The translations under genes and the position numbers were made by a program. A DNA stretch of 64,000 bases from an uncultured Oscillibacter sp. (GTDB taxonomy: Bacteria; Bacillota; Clostridia; Oscillospirales; Oscillospiraceae): the NCBI RefSeq assembly GCF_900544955.1, contig NZ_UQXD01000001.1:62001-126000 (forward strand), in the 5' to 3' direction. Below the pieces are notes generated by a model. It saw only the letters and a program-made list of their open reading frames with translations. It was not told the DNA's origin and did not search any database. Positions within the stretch are counted from its first letter, which is position 1; every line of letters starts with the position of its first letter. Positions 41,687-50,968 of the stretch are shown one piece after another.

Positions 41687-42626
41687 GTGGAGGATCAATT
41701 TGGCACTGCGCTGCTGACCTTTCTTTCCACAGATTGTGACGCTTTTTTCGCTGAATTGGCCCTGCATCCCGATGATTTAAACCAACCGGTAAATCGGGAA
41801 AAACTGGCAGAGGCCGTCGCTGCCAAGATTCGCCCCTTGCATCCTTTTTTAGAGAGCAATTTGCGTCCTATGTTTTTTGAGGAGAAAAAGATGCTTGGAC
41901 TGCGATACCATGTTCTGGAGATGCAAAAACTTCACTCGGACTTGAGCACGTTAGTAGATGATGTTTTTCTGATGGATGAGCGCAAGGAAAGTCCTTTGCA
42001 GCGGCTTTGTATGCACCAGAGTCGGGATAAATCGCTTGCTGCCAAGCTGGCGGGGCTCAGTAAGTTCATGTGCGTGGAGCGGCGCACCTACATTGATGGG
42101 CATCTGTTTGAGCCAATCCTCTCCCCTGCTAAGGAAATCGAGCCGCCGGAGAACATCACCAGCCGCCTATTTGTCGGCTCCGATGATTTACAGGCAGTGT
42201 TGCTGACAGAGTTGGAGGAAATAGCACAGCAAAACGTTCGGCTTAAAAAGTGTGCCTACTGTGGCCGCTATTTTCATCCGTTTTCAAGTCGGACAGTCTA
42301 CTGCGACCGGCTGGTGGGCGAAACCGAAAAATCCTGTAAGGAGCTGGCGGCCAAGGAAAAATACGAAAGAAAATCGCCGCCGATGAGAGCCTGTCCCTCT
42401 ATCAGCGGCGAAATAAAGCCTATGCCATGCGCATCAGCCGCGCACTGGGGGTTTATAAGGATCGGAGTATTAAGCGTGGAAGCAAGCCGCCGAGTCGGCT
42501 GTCAGGCGGTATATGGACGAGGAGCTTTCTTTGAAAGGACTGACGCAGATTTTGGAAATACCAATTGTAAAGACCGGGCGGACTGAGGCAAGTCATCTGC
42601 CTTTAAAATTGACTTATGACTCCTAA
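41687..42626 (+). pseudogene. Decayed DUF6076-type protein gene (two frameshifts)
   Basis: The main frame from GTG 41687 carries ~220 residues including a zinc-finger-like CAYCGRYFHPFSSRTVYCDR and SCKELAAKEKYERK, typical of DUF6076 proteins often found on integrative elements. At ~42,367 the homologous text moves to another frame (IAADESLSLYQRRNKAYAMR) and at ~42,474 to a third (AWKQAAESAVRRYMDEELSL), ending at TAA 42624-42626. Two indels therefore inactivate it. The function of the family is unknown. Confidence 0.7.
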
Positions 42627-42912
42627 ACAATTTTTCTATCTTCTACTGTCATGGTCTGCATGGCGTTACTTATCACTGATGGACATATCTGTTTCGATTC
42701 CCACGAGAATGCGGATGGCGGTAAAGGCATCATGAATATCAGGACCGTCAACAGAAGTTCAATTTGGAAAGGTGCTTCTGCGCAATTTCGAGAAAAATGG
42801 ATTCCCATTTGCAACATTTTGGGATGCCCATGCCTGGCGTACTGCAAGAAGCCTTTACTTATCTTATGATACCGCAATGTGTTTTCCGTCATGTCGAAGT
42901 CCAAGGTGAAAC
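42627..42912. other. Gap without a recognised gene
   Basis: 286 bases between the DUF6076 relic and the IS256 fragment. Short frames exist on both strands, but none has a ribosome site or a family resemblance. It is probably remnant DNA joined by deletion. Confidence 0.5.
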
Positions 42913-43359
42913 TTGGTATTCAAGATGCTCAAGGCGATCCACGCTCGGGAGAGCAAGAAAACGGCTCATGAGAAGGCCAGGACGGTCGTAGAGGAGCTGC
43001 AATCCATGAAGCTGAAGGAGGCCGCCCAAAAAATTGAGGCTGGAGTGGAAGAGACGCTGACTTACGCAGATTTTCCATCGGAGCATTGGACACGCATCCG
43101 CACAAATAACGTCATTGAGCGGCTCAGCCGGGAAATTCGTCGCCGCACCCGCGTGGTGGGCTGCTTCCCTGAAGGGAACTCAGCGCTTATGCTAGTCTGC
43201 GCACGGCTGCGGCATGTGGCCGGCACCCAGTGGGGCAACAAGAAATACATGAATATGAAGCATCTGGAGGCCGTCTGTGAGGACTCCTCCGCTGCCGGTT
43301 AACTTCACTCGCTCAGAGACTGCAAACCAATTTGCGCATAAATCTTGACACTGCCTACC
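42913..43359 (+). mobile_element. 3' half of an IS256-family transposase with the right IS end
   Basis: The frame from 42913 to 43302 reads as the C-terminal third of a mutator-type transposase: MLKAIHARESKKTAHEKA, SEHWTRIRTNNVIERLSREI, RRRTRVVGCFPEGNSALMLV, then ARLRHVAGTQWGNKKYMNM. The N-terminal two thirds, with the first two catalytic acidic residues, are missing. Downstream to ~43,359 is the IS end (CAGAGACTGCAAACC...CTTGACACTGCC), which abuts a CoA-transferase relic. The insertion thus destroyed that gene. Confidence 0.85.
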
Positions 43360-43425
43360 TTCCGGGAAGGACTGATTGCTGCCGCCGAGGAACAAAAGAT
43401 CTGGCGCAACTCCAACCAACGTTAA
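43360..43425 (+). pseudogene. C-terminal relic of a second acetyl-CoA hydrolase/transferase gene
   Basis: 21 codons and a TAA that read FREGLIAAAEEQKIWRNSNQ and a last Arg, the same tail as the gene at 1-219 (FREELIAAAEKMGIWRRSNK...). It is a different gene copy. Everything upstream was replaced by the IS256 end. A GC-rich hairpin follows. Confidence 0.8.
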
Positions 43426-43426
43426 T

Positions 43427-43460
43427 AAGCCCCCCCCCGGCTAAGCCGGAGGGGGGGCTT
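43427..43460 (+). terminator. Hairpin after the CoA-transferase relic
   Basis: C-run and G-run stem (43427-43441 with 43445-43460), with a small bulge, right after the relic's stop. It has no clear T run. Confidence 0.5.
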
Positions 43461-43560
43461 ATGTGGGCGTAGCCTCTCTATGTTACTAGCCACGCCTCAT
43501 GCGGCTTTGGTACGGTCTGACATTTGCATGGAGTCTGTTACTGGCAGCCCGCGAGCGGGT

Positions 43561-43933
43561 TCAGTATTTTCCCATCGTCAGTTGTTCTCCCATCTTATCT
43601 TCTTGGAGCTGATTCTTAATGTACTCCTCTATCTTTTTGGCGTTCTTTCCCACGGTATCTACATAGTATCCTCAACACCAAAATTCACGGTTTCTATACT
43701 TGAACTTTAGATTTGGATACTGTTCATAAATCATCAGCGAACTTTTTCCCTTTGAGTACCCCACAAAGCTCGAAACCGCAATTTGGGGTGGTATTTCCAT
43801 GAGCATATGGATATGATCATGGCATACTTCCGCTTCTACAATTTTTACCTGTTTTTATTCACATAGGCGCATCTGGGACAGGATACATATCCAGTTCAGC
43901 GCAGAATAGTTTTGCATATTGTGCCTTTCTCAT
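43561..43933 (-). pseudogene. Decayed IS200/IS605-family transposase TnpA
   Basis: The - strand text VKIVEAEVCHDHIHMLMEIP, VGYSKGKSSLMIYEQYPNLK, FKYRNREFWC and GYYVDTVGKNAKKIEEYIKN is the Y1-transposase TnpA, with the HxH of the metal site and the tyrosine region. It has a frameshift near 43,890, an in-frame TAA at 43855-43857 where Trp is usual, and a TGA at 43672-43674 where Arg is usual. It ends at 43561. It is inactive. Confidence 0.75.
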
Positions 43934-44057
43934 TTCGGCAGCGCTTTGCGCATTTAATGGCGTGGGAGTGGGGACCTTCAGCTGCGTATCCGCCCAAGCT
44001 CAGGCAATGAAGACAAATGAGAATAATAACATATACGCTTCTTCTCCTGTTTTTTTA

Positions 44058-44849
44058 TCATAATTGCCCGTCTTTCCTCCTTTCTTCTCTCTCAGCTATT
44101 TGCGTGGTTTTGCCATTCAAAAAATCTTGATATTCATCGCAAATCTCCTCCACATTGGTACCGCAGGCGACCTGCTTTCCCTTGTGGAGCCATAAAATCT
44201 TATTGCTCAGGGCACGCACCTGAGGCAACGAGTGGGAAACCAAAATCGTGGCAGCGCCGCCATGGATGATTTCCTTCATTTTTTCTGCACTTTTTTCCTG
44301 AAACGCACCGTCTCCCACGGACAGCACTTCATCCAAAATCAGGATCTCCGGCTGCACCATGGACGCAATGGAAAATGCGAGCCGGGACTGCATTCCGCTG
44401 GAGAGCTGCTTGAAGGGACGAAATTCAAATTCCTGCAGCTCGGAAAACTCCAAAATCTGAGGATAAATTTCATCCATAAATGCTCTGGTATACCCCAGCA
44501 TAGCCCCTCTTAAATAAGCGTTTTCCTTAATCGTCAGGTCGCCGTCAAAGCCGGATGCCAATTCCAGTAAGGCGGAAATCTGTCCGTTTCGCTGGATGTA
44601 GCCGCTGCGGGGCTCCATGACGCCGGTTACCGCTTTCAGCAACGTGGATTTTCCGGCGCCGTTAGCGCCGATAATCCCGAGCATATCCCCCTTATTTAAA
44701 TCGAAACTGACATCCTCCACTGCCATAAATGTCTCCACATGATATTCATGCTTCAAGTGACGCACAGTCCATTCCTTCAGGCCGATATCCTTAAAATCGC
44801 CCAGCTTATAGCTGATGCTTACATTATTTACGGTTAGCACTGTTTTCAT
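44058..44849 (-). CDS. Polysaccharide ABC exporter ATP-binding protein (Wzt/TagH-like)
   Basis: 263 residues from ATG 44849. Walker A GIIGANGAGKSTLLKAVTGV, a signature region (QLSSGMQSRLAFSIA), Walker B ILILDEVLSVGDGAF and the H-loop ILVSHS. The pattern FMAVEDVSFDLNKGDMLG is that of the O-antigen/teichoic-acid export subfamily. The C-terminal carbohydrate-binding domain of long Wzt proteins is absent. It is the last gene of the operon, overlapping or touching the permease gene. Confidence 0.9.
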   Translation of the reverse strand: MKTVLTVNNVSISYKLGDFKDIGLKEWTVRHLKHEYHVETFMAVEDVSFDLNKGDMLGIIGANGAGKSTLLKAVTGVMEPRSGYIQRNGQISALLELASGFDGDLTIKENAYLRGAMLGYTRAFMDEIYPQILEFSELQEFEFRPFKQLSSGMQSRLAFSIASMVQPEILILDEVLSVGDGAFQEKSAEKMKEIIHGGAATILVSHSLPQVRALSNKILWLHKGKQVACGTNVEEICDEYQDFLNGKTTQIAEREERRKDGQL

Positions 44850-44857
44850 GGGACACC

Positions 44858-45625
44858 TCAAACATAATACAGAAATTCGTGGTTGTATTTTTTATACATA
44901 TAGGAGCCCAATCCAAAAGCAATCAATGCATAAGCCAACGCCAAAAGATGAAATTGCGGGGTGGGAATAACCCCGTCAATCACAATTTTCCGAAAATAGC
45001 GAATGTATAAATAGATCGGGTTGAGAAGAAACATGCACTGGGCGGTATAGCTGAAGCTATCGATCGTATAGAAAATTGCAGACATCCACATGATCAGCTG
45101 TGTTAGAATTCCCCACAAATACTGCATATCCCGGAAGAAAATAAACAGTGCTGATAAGATAAGCCCCAGTCCCAAATTGAACAGCGTCATGCATGCAATT
45201 GGAAACAGCAACAGAAGGAAATCCCATGAAAAGGGAATGCCATCTATAGCAACAAAGGCGAAGAAAATAATCAGCGTCAGCCCGAAGTTAATTAGGGATG
45301 ACACGCTTTGCGAGAAGAGAAATAAATACTTTGGAATGTTGATTTTGGAGAAAATCGCGGAGTTATTCACCAAAGCACCCATACTCAGGTTTGTGGAGTC
45401 TGTAAAATACGCAAAAACCAGCTGGCCGGCAAACAGGTAAACCACATAGTGATCCACATTGTTTCCAAACATCTTACTAAACACCAGCCACATGATAAGA
45501 AGGTTCATCAGCGGTGACAGAATGCTCCATGCCATACCCAAAATGGTTCGTTTATATTTCTTTGTGAAATCACGTTTGACCAGTTCTGAAAATAGAAATT
45601 GATTTTGTTTTAGCTTTTGCAACAT
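44858..45625 (-). CDS. Polysaccharide ABC exporter permease (Wzm/TagG-like)
   Basis: 255 residues of the ABC-2 type. N-terminal basic segment (LVKRDFTKKYKRTILGMAWS), then about six membrane helices (LLIMWLVFSKMFGNNVDHYV, LLLLFPIACMTLFNLGLGLI, and LWGILTQLIMWMSAIFYTID). It exports the finished glycan on a lipid carrier with the ATPase that follows. Confidence 0.9.
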   Translation of the reverse strand: MLQKLKQNQFLFSELVKRDFTKKYKRTILGMAWSILSPLMNLLIMWLVFSKMFGNNVDHYVVYLFAGQLVFAYFTDSTNLSMGALVNNSAIFSKINIPKYLFLFSQSVSSLINFGLTLIIFFAFVAIDGIPFSWDFLLLLFPIACMTLFNLGLGLILSALFIFFRDMQYLWGILTQLIMWMSAIFYTIDSFSYTAQCMFLLNPIYLYIRYFRKIVIDGVIPTPQFHLLALAYALIAFGLGSYMYKKYNHEFLYYV

Positions 45626-45631
45626 AGTGCC

Positions 45632-47131
45632 TTATTCTCCATCCTCTTTAGCCGGATTTTCTCCTATTTTGCGAGCCACCAGATAGAAATCCTCCTCGAA
45701 ATTCGCTTTGCTTACGTCATAAGGCTGTTCATAGCAATGAGGTGGATTATACACGCCTCGAGCCAAGTCATAAATCGTAAACTGTTCGTTTTCCAGCGTA
45801 AAGCCGTTGGCTTCAAAGAGGTCTTTCCACCAGACAAACGGTTTAATCGTTTGGTGCCAGTCTCGCCCGGTGACAGGGTCGATGTCTGTTTTGGCTGCTA
45901 CGGTTGCCACAAAGATACCACCCATTTCCATGGCATGATAGATGTTCTTAATCAATTGCGGCAAGTCTGTTTCCGCAATATGTTCCAAAACCTCCCATGC
46001 GGTGACCACATCAAAGAGCACCGGTGTGTTGGTATTCTTCTCCTTCACGAAAAACGGCTTTGAGATATCACAGGTCTTTAGGTGCTCCGGAATAAGACGC
46101 CATTCCGCTCTTTGTTGACGCAAGGATTCGTCACAGCCCTCAAGTCCCAGTGCGTAGTGCCCTCGCAGCAATGCCTCCAGCACCATGCCGCCACCGGAAC
46201 AGCCTAAATCCAAGAAATTCAGGTGCTCCTTTTGGGCAAATATCTGCTCACAGCGGAACACAAAGCGGGGATAGCGCGTATTATCCCGAATGGTCCCATG
46301 AGGACTGATGGTATCGTTGCTCTCATAGGCAATGGGATAGTCTGTTTCCAAAGAAACCTCCTTGGACCAGACCCCGTCTTTTCCCCGCAAGAGCGTCATC
46401 AGATCTCGGTAAGTAAAATCGATGTGGCGGTGGATTTCATTGCGATAACCTTCATTGAGCGCAATATCCTGCTCTTGCTGTTTTTGCAAGGTAGTTGCGT
46501 GAATTCGGTTTTCATCCCGCACTTCGTAAACCGCATCCCGATTCCAGCCGACTTCCTTGAGAATCTGGCCCTGCACTGTGGAGAGCGTATTTTGCAGCTG
46601 CGACAGGCTCTCCGTCAGTTCCTGCCTGCTCTGACTTCGCATTGCCGAAAGAGCTGACTGCAGCTGCGACAGGACCTCCGTCATTTCCTGATGTTCCTGC
46701 CCGCTCTGACTTCGCATTGCCGAAAGGGCTGACTGCAGCTGCGACAGGCTCTCCGTCAGTTCCTGCTGTTCCTGCCCGCTCTGGCTTCGCATTGCCGAAA
46801 GAGCTGACTGCAGCTGCGACAGGACCTCCGTCATTTCCTGATGTTCCTGCCCGCTCTGACTTCGCATTGCCGAAAGGGCTGACTGCAGCTGCGACAGACT
46901 CTCCCCCAGTTCCTGCTGCTCCATTTGGAAAGCAGTGCTCATTTCTGAAAAGCTTGCCTGCCAAAACGTCTGAAACCGCTCTCTTTCCACAACAGCCTTT
47001 TCAAGCAGTTTCTCGTTTTCCTTGACCAATGGCCGAAAGAGGGCAAGAAGAATTGATCGATAGACCTGATAAGGATAGTGCAGAATCCTTCTGGCAATTG
47101 ATGTTGACTTTTGGTTTTCGTTGTCCTGCAT
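45632..47131 (-). CDS. Coiled-coil (75-bp tandem repeat) plus SAM methyltransferase, likely glycan-terminating
   Basis: 499 residues. Residues ~75-190 are a coiled coil made of 25-residue repeats (QEMTEVLSQLQSALSAMRSQ and QELTESLSQLQSALSAMRSQ alternate). From ~295 a class I methyltransferase begins: SAM loop LNFLDLGCSGGGMVLEALLR, VVTAWEVLEHIAETDLPQLI and IFVATVAAKTDIDPVTGRDW. It is followed seven bases later by the Wzm/Wzt genes. Coiled-coil methyltransferases such as WbdD cap O-antigen chains and measure their length in Wzm/Wzt systems. That role here is an inference; the layout differs because the coil is N-terminal and no kinase is present. Confidence 0.85.
   Translation of the reverse strand: MQDNENQKSTSIARRILHYPYQVYRSILLALFRPLVKENEKLLEKAVVERERFQTFWQASFSEMSTAFQMEQQELGESLSQLQSALSAMRSQSGQEHQEMTEVLSQLQSALSAMRSQSGQEQQELTESLSQLQSALSAMRSQSGQEHQEMTEVLSQLQSALSAMRSQSRQELTESLSQLQNTLSTVQGQILKEVGWNRDAVYEVRDENRIHATTLQKQQEQDIALNEGYRNEIHRHIDFTYRDLMTLLRGKDGVWSKEVSLETDYPIAYESNDTISPHGTIRDNTRYPRFVFRCEQIFAQKEHLNFLDLGCSGGGMVLEALLRGHYALGLEGCDESLRQQRAEWRLIPEHLKTCDISKPFFVKEKNTNTPVLFDVVTAWEVLEHIAETDLPQLIKNIYHAMEMGGIFVATVAAKTDIDPVTGRDWHQTIKPFVWWKDLFEANGFTLENEQFTIYDLARGVYNPPHCYEQPYDVSKANFEEDFYLVARKIGENPAKEDGE
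46560..46930. repeat. 75-bp tandem repeats coding the coiled coil
   Basis: About five 75-bp units, arranged as a higher-order 150-bp repeat: the GCCGAAAGAG segment recurs at 46644 and at 46794, exactly 150 bases apart. The copies are nearly identical in the middle and drift at the left edge. Such arrays can gain or lose units in frame. Confidence 0.85.
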
Positions 47132-47160
47132 AAGCGTGTTCTCCTTAAAAAAACAGGGTA

Positions 47161-50118
47161 TCAGATTTGCGGAAAATCAGGTGTCATATTCCCAGTAGAA
47201 ACTTTATTCTTGATAAAGCCTTCCACAATATGTCCCATTTCTTCCTCTGTGGGGAAAGTTTCCGTTACCCATGCTTTGCCAGCCAGCGCTTTCTTTTTCA
47301 GTAGCTCGCTGTCATCTATAATACCCAGAATTTGATCTGCCATAACATCCGGTTGGGTATCAAACAAAAAGACATTGCCCTCATCATTACCGTATTTCAT
47401 AATGGCCTGCTCCATCTCCACATCGACCACAGGACAGCCGCAGAGCATCATCTCATAGGGTACCAGGCTGGGGTTGGTCGTGGAGAAGACCACGCCCAGA
47501 TCCGCATTTCGATACAGATCCGCCAAGTCCTCAATGGTGGGGAGCACGCCTTTCATTGTCACATCGCAAGGGATCCAACTAATCTGATTGGAGCCGTAAA
47601 GGATAATTTCAATGTCCGGGCGGCGTTCCTTGACGATGGCCAACGCACGAATACCCAACTCATAGCAGCGGCGGGGCATTTCAGGTTTAGCAAAGAAAAT
47701 AATATTTTGATTGGTTTTGGTTCGCGGCTTGCTGGTGTTGTAGATTTTATGATCCACAGGAAAGGTAAAATAGGCCGCCTCGGCATGATACTTTGCCTCT
47801 AAAAACTCCTTGCACCACCGGCCGGAGCAAATATGGGAAAATCCCATTTTATAAGAGTTTTCTGCCATCAATGCACTGGAACTCATGGGATAGAAGGCAG
47901 CTTCATAGTCCTGCACCAAATAGAACGGGAAAAGAACCTTGCTCAGGTTTTTCTTCAGCTCATAGGCCAGCTCCCACCAGCATGCAATACACACATCACA
48001 GTTTCCAATTTCTCCTTCATAAGAAAGAAACCGAATGTTTTCCTGCATGGGATAGAACCACTCGCTGATACGCTGCTTGGTCACTGGACCCAACTCATCC
48101 TGACAATCCGCATGATAGACGTCCACTTGATGGCCGTACTCCGCCAGAAATCGAACGGCACGATAGATATTGCGGTGGCCGCCACCGCCCTTAATGGGCT
48201 TCGGCACCAAAAACGCAATATGTAAATGATTGGCATCCACCGTTTCACTGCGCTGGGCAGAAAAGACCTCGGAATTCCACTGCTCATTCAGTGCAACCAA
48301 TTGGGAAGACTGCTGTTGGACAGTCGTTGCCTCTTTTGTGGCTGCTTTGACAGAGGCGATGTGCTCCGCCGGCTGCGCCGCAATCTCCGCCTCGGGATGA
48401 ATCCCACGCAGACGATGATAAATTGGCTTTAAAAACGCTTTCAGCCGTGGGAAGCGATTGAGAATGCGGCGTGGAAAAGATTTTTTGTCTTCTGTCAACG
48501 CTTCACACCCCTGCATATGAAAGATTTGATCCAATCGTTGTATCTCCCTCTGGTCATCGATATTCCATGTAGATGTGAGCTGGCACTGAGATATCTGGTG
48601 CTCAGTAAAACAGCCTGCTGTGCGCAAAACCTCAACGGCAAAAAGCTTTATCAGTTCCGGGCCAAAGCCCTGCGATTCCAAATGTGCCGTATGCGCCCAC
48701 AAATGAGGGAGCATACATCCTCTGATCCAACAAAAATCAGTGTTGTAATAGGCAGGAAGTTCGAGATGATCAGATGGACCGCGCACCCCTTCGTCCTGGC
48801 AAAATTCCTGAAATTGGGTGAAAAAATAGTGCCAGGCATAGACCAAGTGAATATCTGTCCGCTGGACACCACAAACCAGCATCCCCAATTGCGGCTGTTT
48901 TGAAAACGTCTGGAAAGCACCATTCACATATGCGGAATTTTCCAGCATATTGTCAAAGTCCTCTATGCGATACAGGCGAAAGGCATCGGACAAATCACCG
49001 GGCAAATGACTGGTTTCAACATAGCCCACTATATCGTAATCGGTCAGCGCCTCGTGCTGCTGCCAAATGGCAGGGAGGGACGTTTGCTTGGAGAGTAAGG
49101 TGGGATTCTCTGACCCAAATACACGCAGGACCTCTTTCCTGTCTCGCTCCTGTCCGCAGCGGAAAAAGAGCGCAACCTGAGGCAGCATCAGATAGGGACG
49201 CAGTGCGCTCAGATTATCGGTCTCCACCACATCCACTACCAAGGCGACCTTCTGATGATGGGAAGCTGGGGCGCCTGCATTGACAGCATACAAGCTCAGG
49301 GTTTTCATCAGTGTGCGCATACTCTGCGTGCGAAGCATATTCTGCCAGATCAGCCCCACGTCATAGTTGGTTTCCTGCTGCAGGTACTCCATCAGCTGCG
49401 GCATTTTCCCGTACAGGTAGGACTGGTACAGCCAATTATCCTCCAAAAAGAAACTTTTCCGCTTTATAATGGGGCAGCGTTTGTTTTTTACGCAATAAAG
49501 GGGATAGACCAAAAGCGGGTTGGCAATATTACCTTCAAATTCCCTAATATCCGTATAGACGTCCCAGCGGTAACCCAATTTTTCAAAGTGCTTGGTAAAA
49601 ACGAACTCGTGCTGATACAAGGCGTCTTCAAAGGTGCGGATTTGAGGGCAGTTGTTCCAGTATACCTCAAATTCCTTGCTTTGTAGCATCTTTCCTCTGA
49701 CCGCGATAAAATGGGATTGAATGTGAGGTGGGATGTCCTGCCCGTTTCCTAATGATTTGGTAATTCCCCAGAAGTCCAGATTCCGTTGTTCCATCTCCCC
49801 GAACAGTTCGGACAGGGGAAATATCGGGCCAAAATTGGTATGATTGAGCAAAACAATCTCATCATAGGTGCGAATGGCATCGTATCCCAGATGCTCCATG
49901 CCCTCTTTATACGCCCATACGTCAAAACCAATATTTTCACGAATCAGAATCTCTGTTACATAGGGGGTTACTTTCTCTCGCCCCGCCTCAGTCAGTTTGC
50001 CGTTCACCACAAAAAGAGTCTCGATCTGCACTTCTTGCAGCCCTCTTAGAAAATAGGGAACGTAGTCGTCCACAATCCCCTCGCCGTCATAGAAAAAATA
50101 AATTGCCAGCCGTTTCAT
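47161..50118 (-). CDS. RgpF-WsaF fusion glycosyltransferase
   Basis: 985 residues. The N-terminal ~280 residues match RgpF (rhamnan synthesis protein F): LAIYFFYDGEGIVDDYVPYF, ENIGFDVWAYKEGMEHLGYD and EIVLLNHTNFGPIFP. A middle part is unassigned. The C-terminal ~350 match the WsaF/GT4-like rhamnosyltransferase group (HIAFLVPKPIKGGGGHRNIY, RNADLGVVFSTTNPSLVPYE, MMLCGCPVVDVE). Fused transferases like this add successive deoxysugars to a surface glycan. The gene starts 16 bases after an epimerase gene ends. Confidence 0.85.
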   Translation of the reverse strand: MKRLAIYFFYDGEGIVDDYVPYFLRGLQEVQIETLFVVNGKLTEAGREKVTPYVTEILIRENIGFDVWAYKEGMEHLGYDAIRTYDEIVLLNHTNFGPIFPLSELFGEMEQRNLDFWGITKSLGNGQDIPPHIQSHFIAVRGKMLQSKEFEVYWNNCPQIRTFEDALYQHEFVFTKHFEKLGYRWDVYTDIREFEGNIANPLLVYPLYCVKNKRCPIIKRKSFFLEDNWLYQSYLYGKMPQLMEYLQQETNYDVGLIWQNMLRTQSMRTLMKTLSLYAVNAGAPASHHQKVALVVDVVETDNLSALRPYLMLPQVALFFRCGQERDRKEVLRVFGSENPTLLSKQTSLPAIWQQHEALTDYDIVGYVETSHLPGDLSDAFRLYRIEDFDNMLENSAYVNGAFQTFSKQPQLGMLVCGVQRTDIHLVYAWHYFFTQFQEFCQDEGVRGPSDHLELPAYYNTDFCWIRGCMLPHLWAHTAHLESQGFGPELIKLFAVEVLRTAGCFTEHQISQCQLTSTWNIDDQREIQRLDQIFHMQGCEALTEDKKSFPRRILNRFPRLKAFLKPIYHRLRGIHPEAEIAAQPAEHIASVKAATKEATTVQQQSSQLVALNEQWNSEVFSAQRSETVDANHLHIAFLVPKPIKGGGGHRNIYRAVRFLAEYGHQVDVYHADCQDELGPVTKQRISEWFYPMQENIRFLSYEGEIGNCDVCIACWWELAYELKKNLSKVLFPFYLVQDYEAAFYPMSSSALMAENSYKMGFSHICSGRWCKEFLEAKYHAEAAYFTFPVDHKIYNTSKPRTKTNQNIIFFAKPEMPRRCYELGIRALAIVKERRPDIEIILYGSNQISWIPCDVTMKGVLPTIEDLADLYRNADLGVVFSTTNPSLVPYEMMLCGCPVVDVEMEQAIMKYGNDEGNVFLFDTQPDVMADQILGIIDDSELLKKKALAGKAWVTETFPTEEEMGHIVEGFIKNKVSTGNMTPDFPQI

Positions 50119-50134
50119 CGTCTATCTCTGTCCT

Positions 50135-50965
50135 TTACATCATCATAATTTTATGGATTTTGGTGGCGTCTCCCCAAATGACCGGAGAATCATAGGCGCG
50201 ATCCGGGAATTTCCCATATTCCGGACGAATGGAATAGTGATGCTCTTCCAAAAATGCGGCGACCTGATCTTTCAATGCCACAGGCTTTCCGCTGCATACA
50301 TTGATGATACCGGTAACTTCATTCTGCAGCGCGGCCTGCGCAATTTGCTTTCCCAGCTGCTCCACAGAGATAAAATCATATTGGTTGGTTCCGGAGGTAA
50401 AGGGAAATGTGGCTTTGCCCTCTTTTTCCCACTGCATAATCTTTGTGAAAATGGATTGATTTTTCTCGTCATCCCCTAAAATATAATAGGCACGCAACCA
50501 CTTCGCCTGAAAGTAATATTGGTGTTCCAGAAGAAAAAACGCCTCGCGCAGCGCATTCTTGGCTACGCCGTACAAAGAATGGGGATGGCAAGGGGTGTTC
50601 TCGTCCACACACCCCTCATAATAGCCAATCTCATGCATGGTTCCCATGGCGGTGATGTTGGAACAACCCATTTTGGCAAACTCCTCAAGGAGATGGTAAT
50701 GCACAGGCAGATTGTCCAGATGCGAGGACTCGTTGTGGCGAAAGCCGTCCTGCCAGGCAAGATGAATGACGGCATCCGGCGTTCCCAGTGAGGCCAATTC
50801 TTCCGGAGTGCTGTGCAGAAGATCTATGGTTTTCCATTCTAATCCGTTTGGAAGGACGGGCGGCGTATGTCTGCCAATCCCAATGACGGCATGCCCCTGC
50901 GCTAACAGCGCCTTGGTCACCCAAGGGCCTACATATCCATTTGCTCCGGTTACGACGATTCGCAT
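50135..50965 (-). CDS. NAD-dependent epimerase/reductase, possible nucleotide-sugar reductase
   Basis: 276 residues, extended SDR fold: nucleotide loop VVTGANGYVGPWV, and YxxxK in LYGVAKNALREAF. It is shorter than RmlB-type dehydratases. The operon has rfbA, rfbB and rfbC but no clear rfbD, so this SDR may perform the last reduction on dTDP-4-keto-6-deoxyhexose. That is a hypothesis. It begins four bases before the end of the next glycosyltransferase gene. Confidence 0.7.
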   Translation of the reverse strand: MRIVVTGANGYVGPWVTKALLAQGHAVIGIGRHTPPVLPNGLEWKTIDLLHSTPEELASLGTPDAVIHLAWQDGFRHNESSHLDNLPVHYHLLEEFAKMGCSNITAMGTMHEIGYYEGCVDENTPCHPHSLYGVAKNALREAFFLLEHQYYFQAKWLRAYYILGDDEKNQSIFTKIMQWEKEGKATFPFTSGTNQYDFISVEQLGKQIAQAALQNEVTGIINVCSGKPVALKDQVAAFLEEHHYSIRPEYGKFPDRAYDSPVIWGDATKIHKIMMM

Positions 50966-50968
50966 GTT

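Noticed and set aside
46560..46930. CRISPR array
   Set aside because: The repeats are 75 bp, contiguous, without unique spacers, and lie in a coding frame.
46512..47025. Repetitive frames on both strands over the 75-bp repeats
   Set aside because: They are other-frame readings of the coiled-coil repeats. No ribosome site or known repeat protein pattern.
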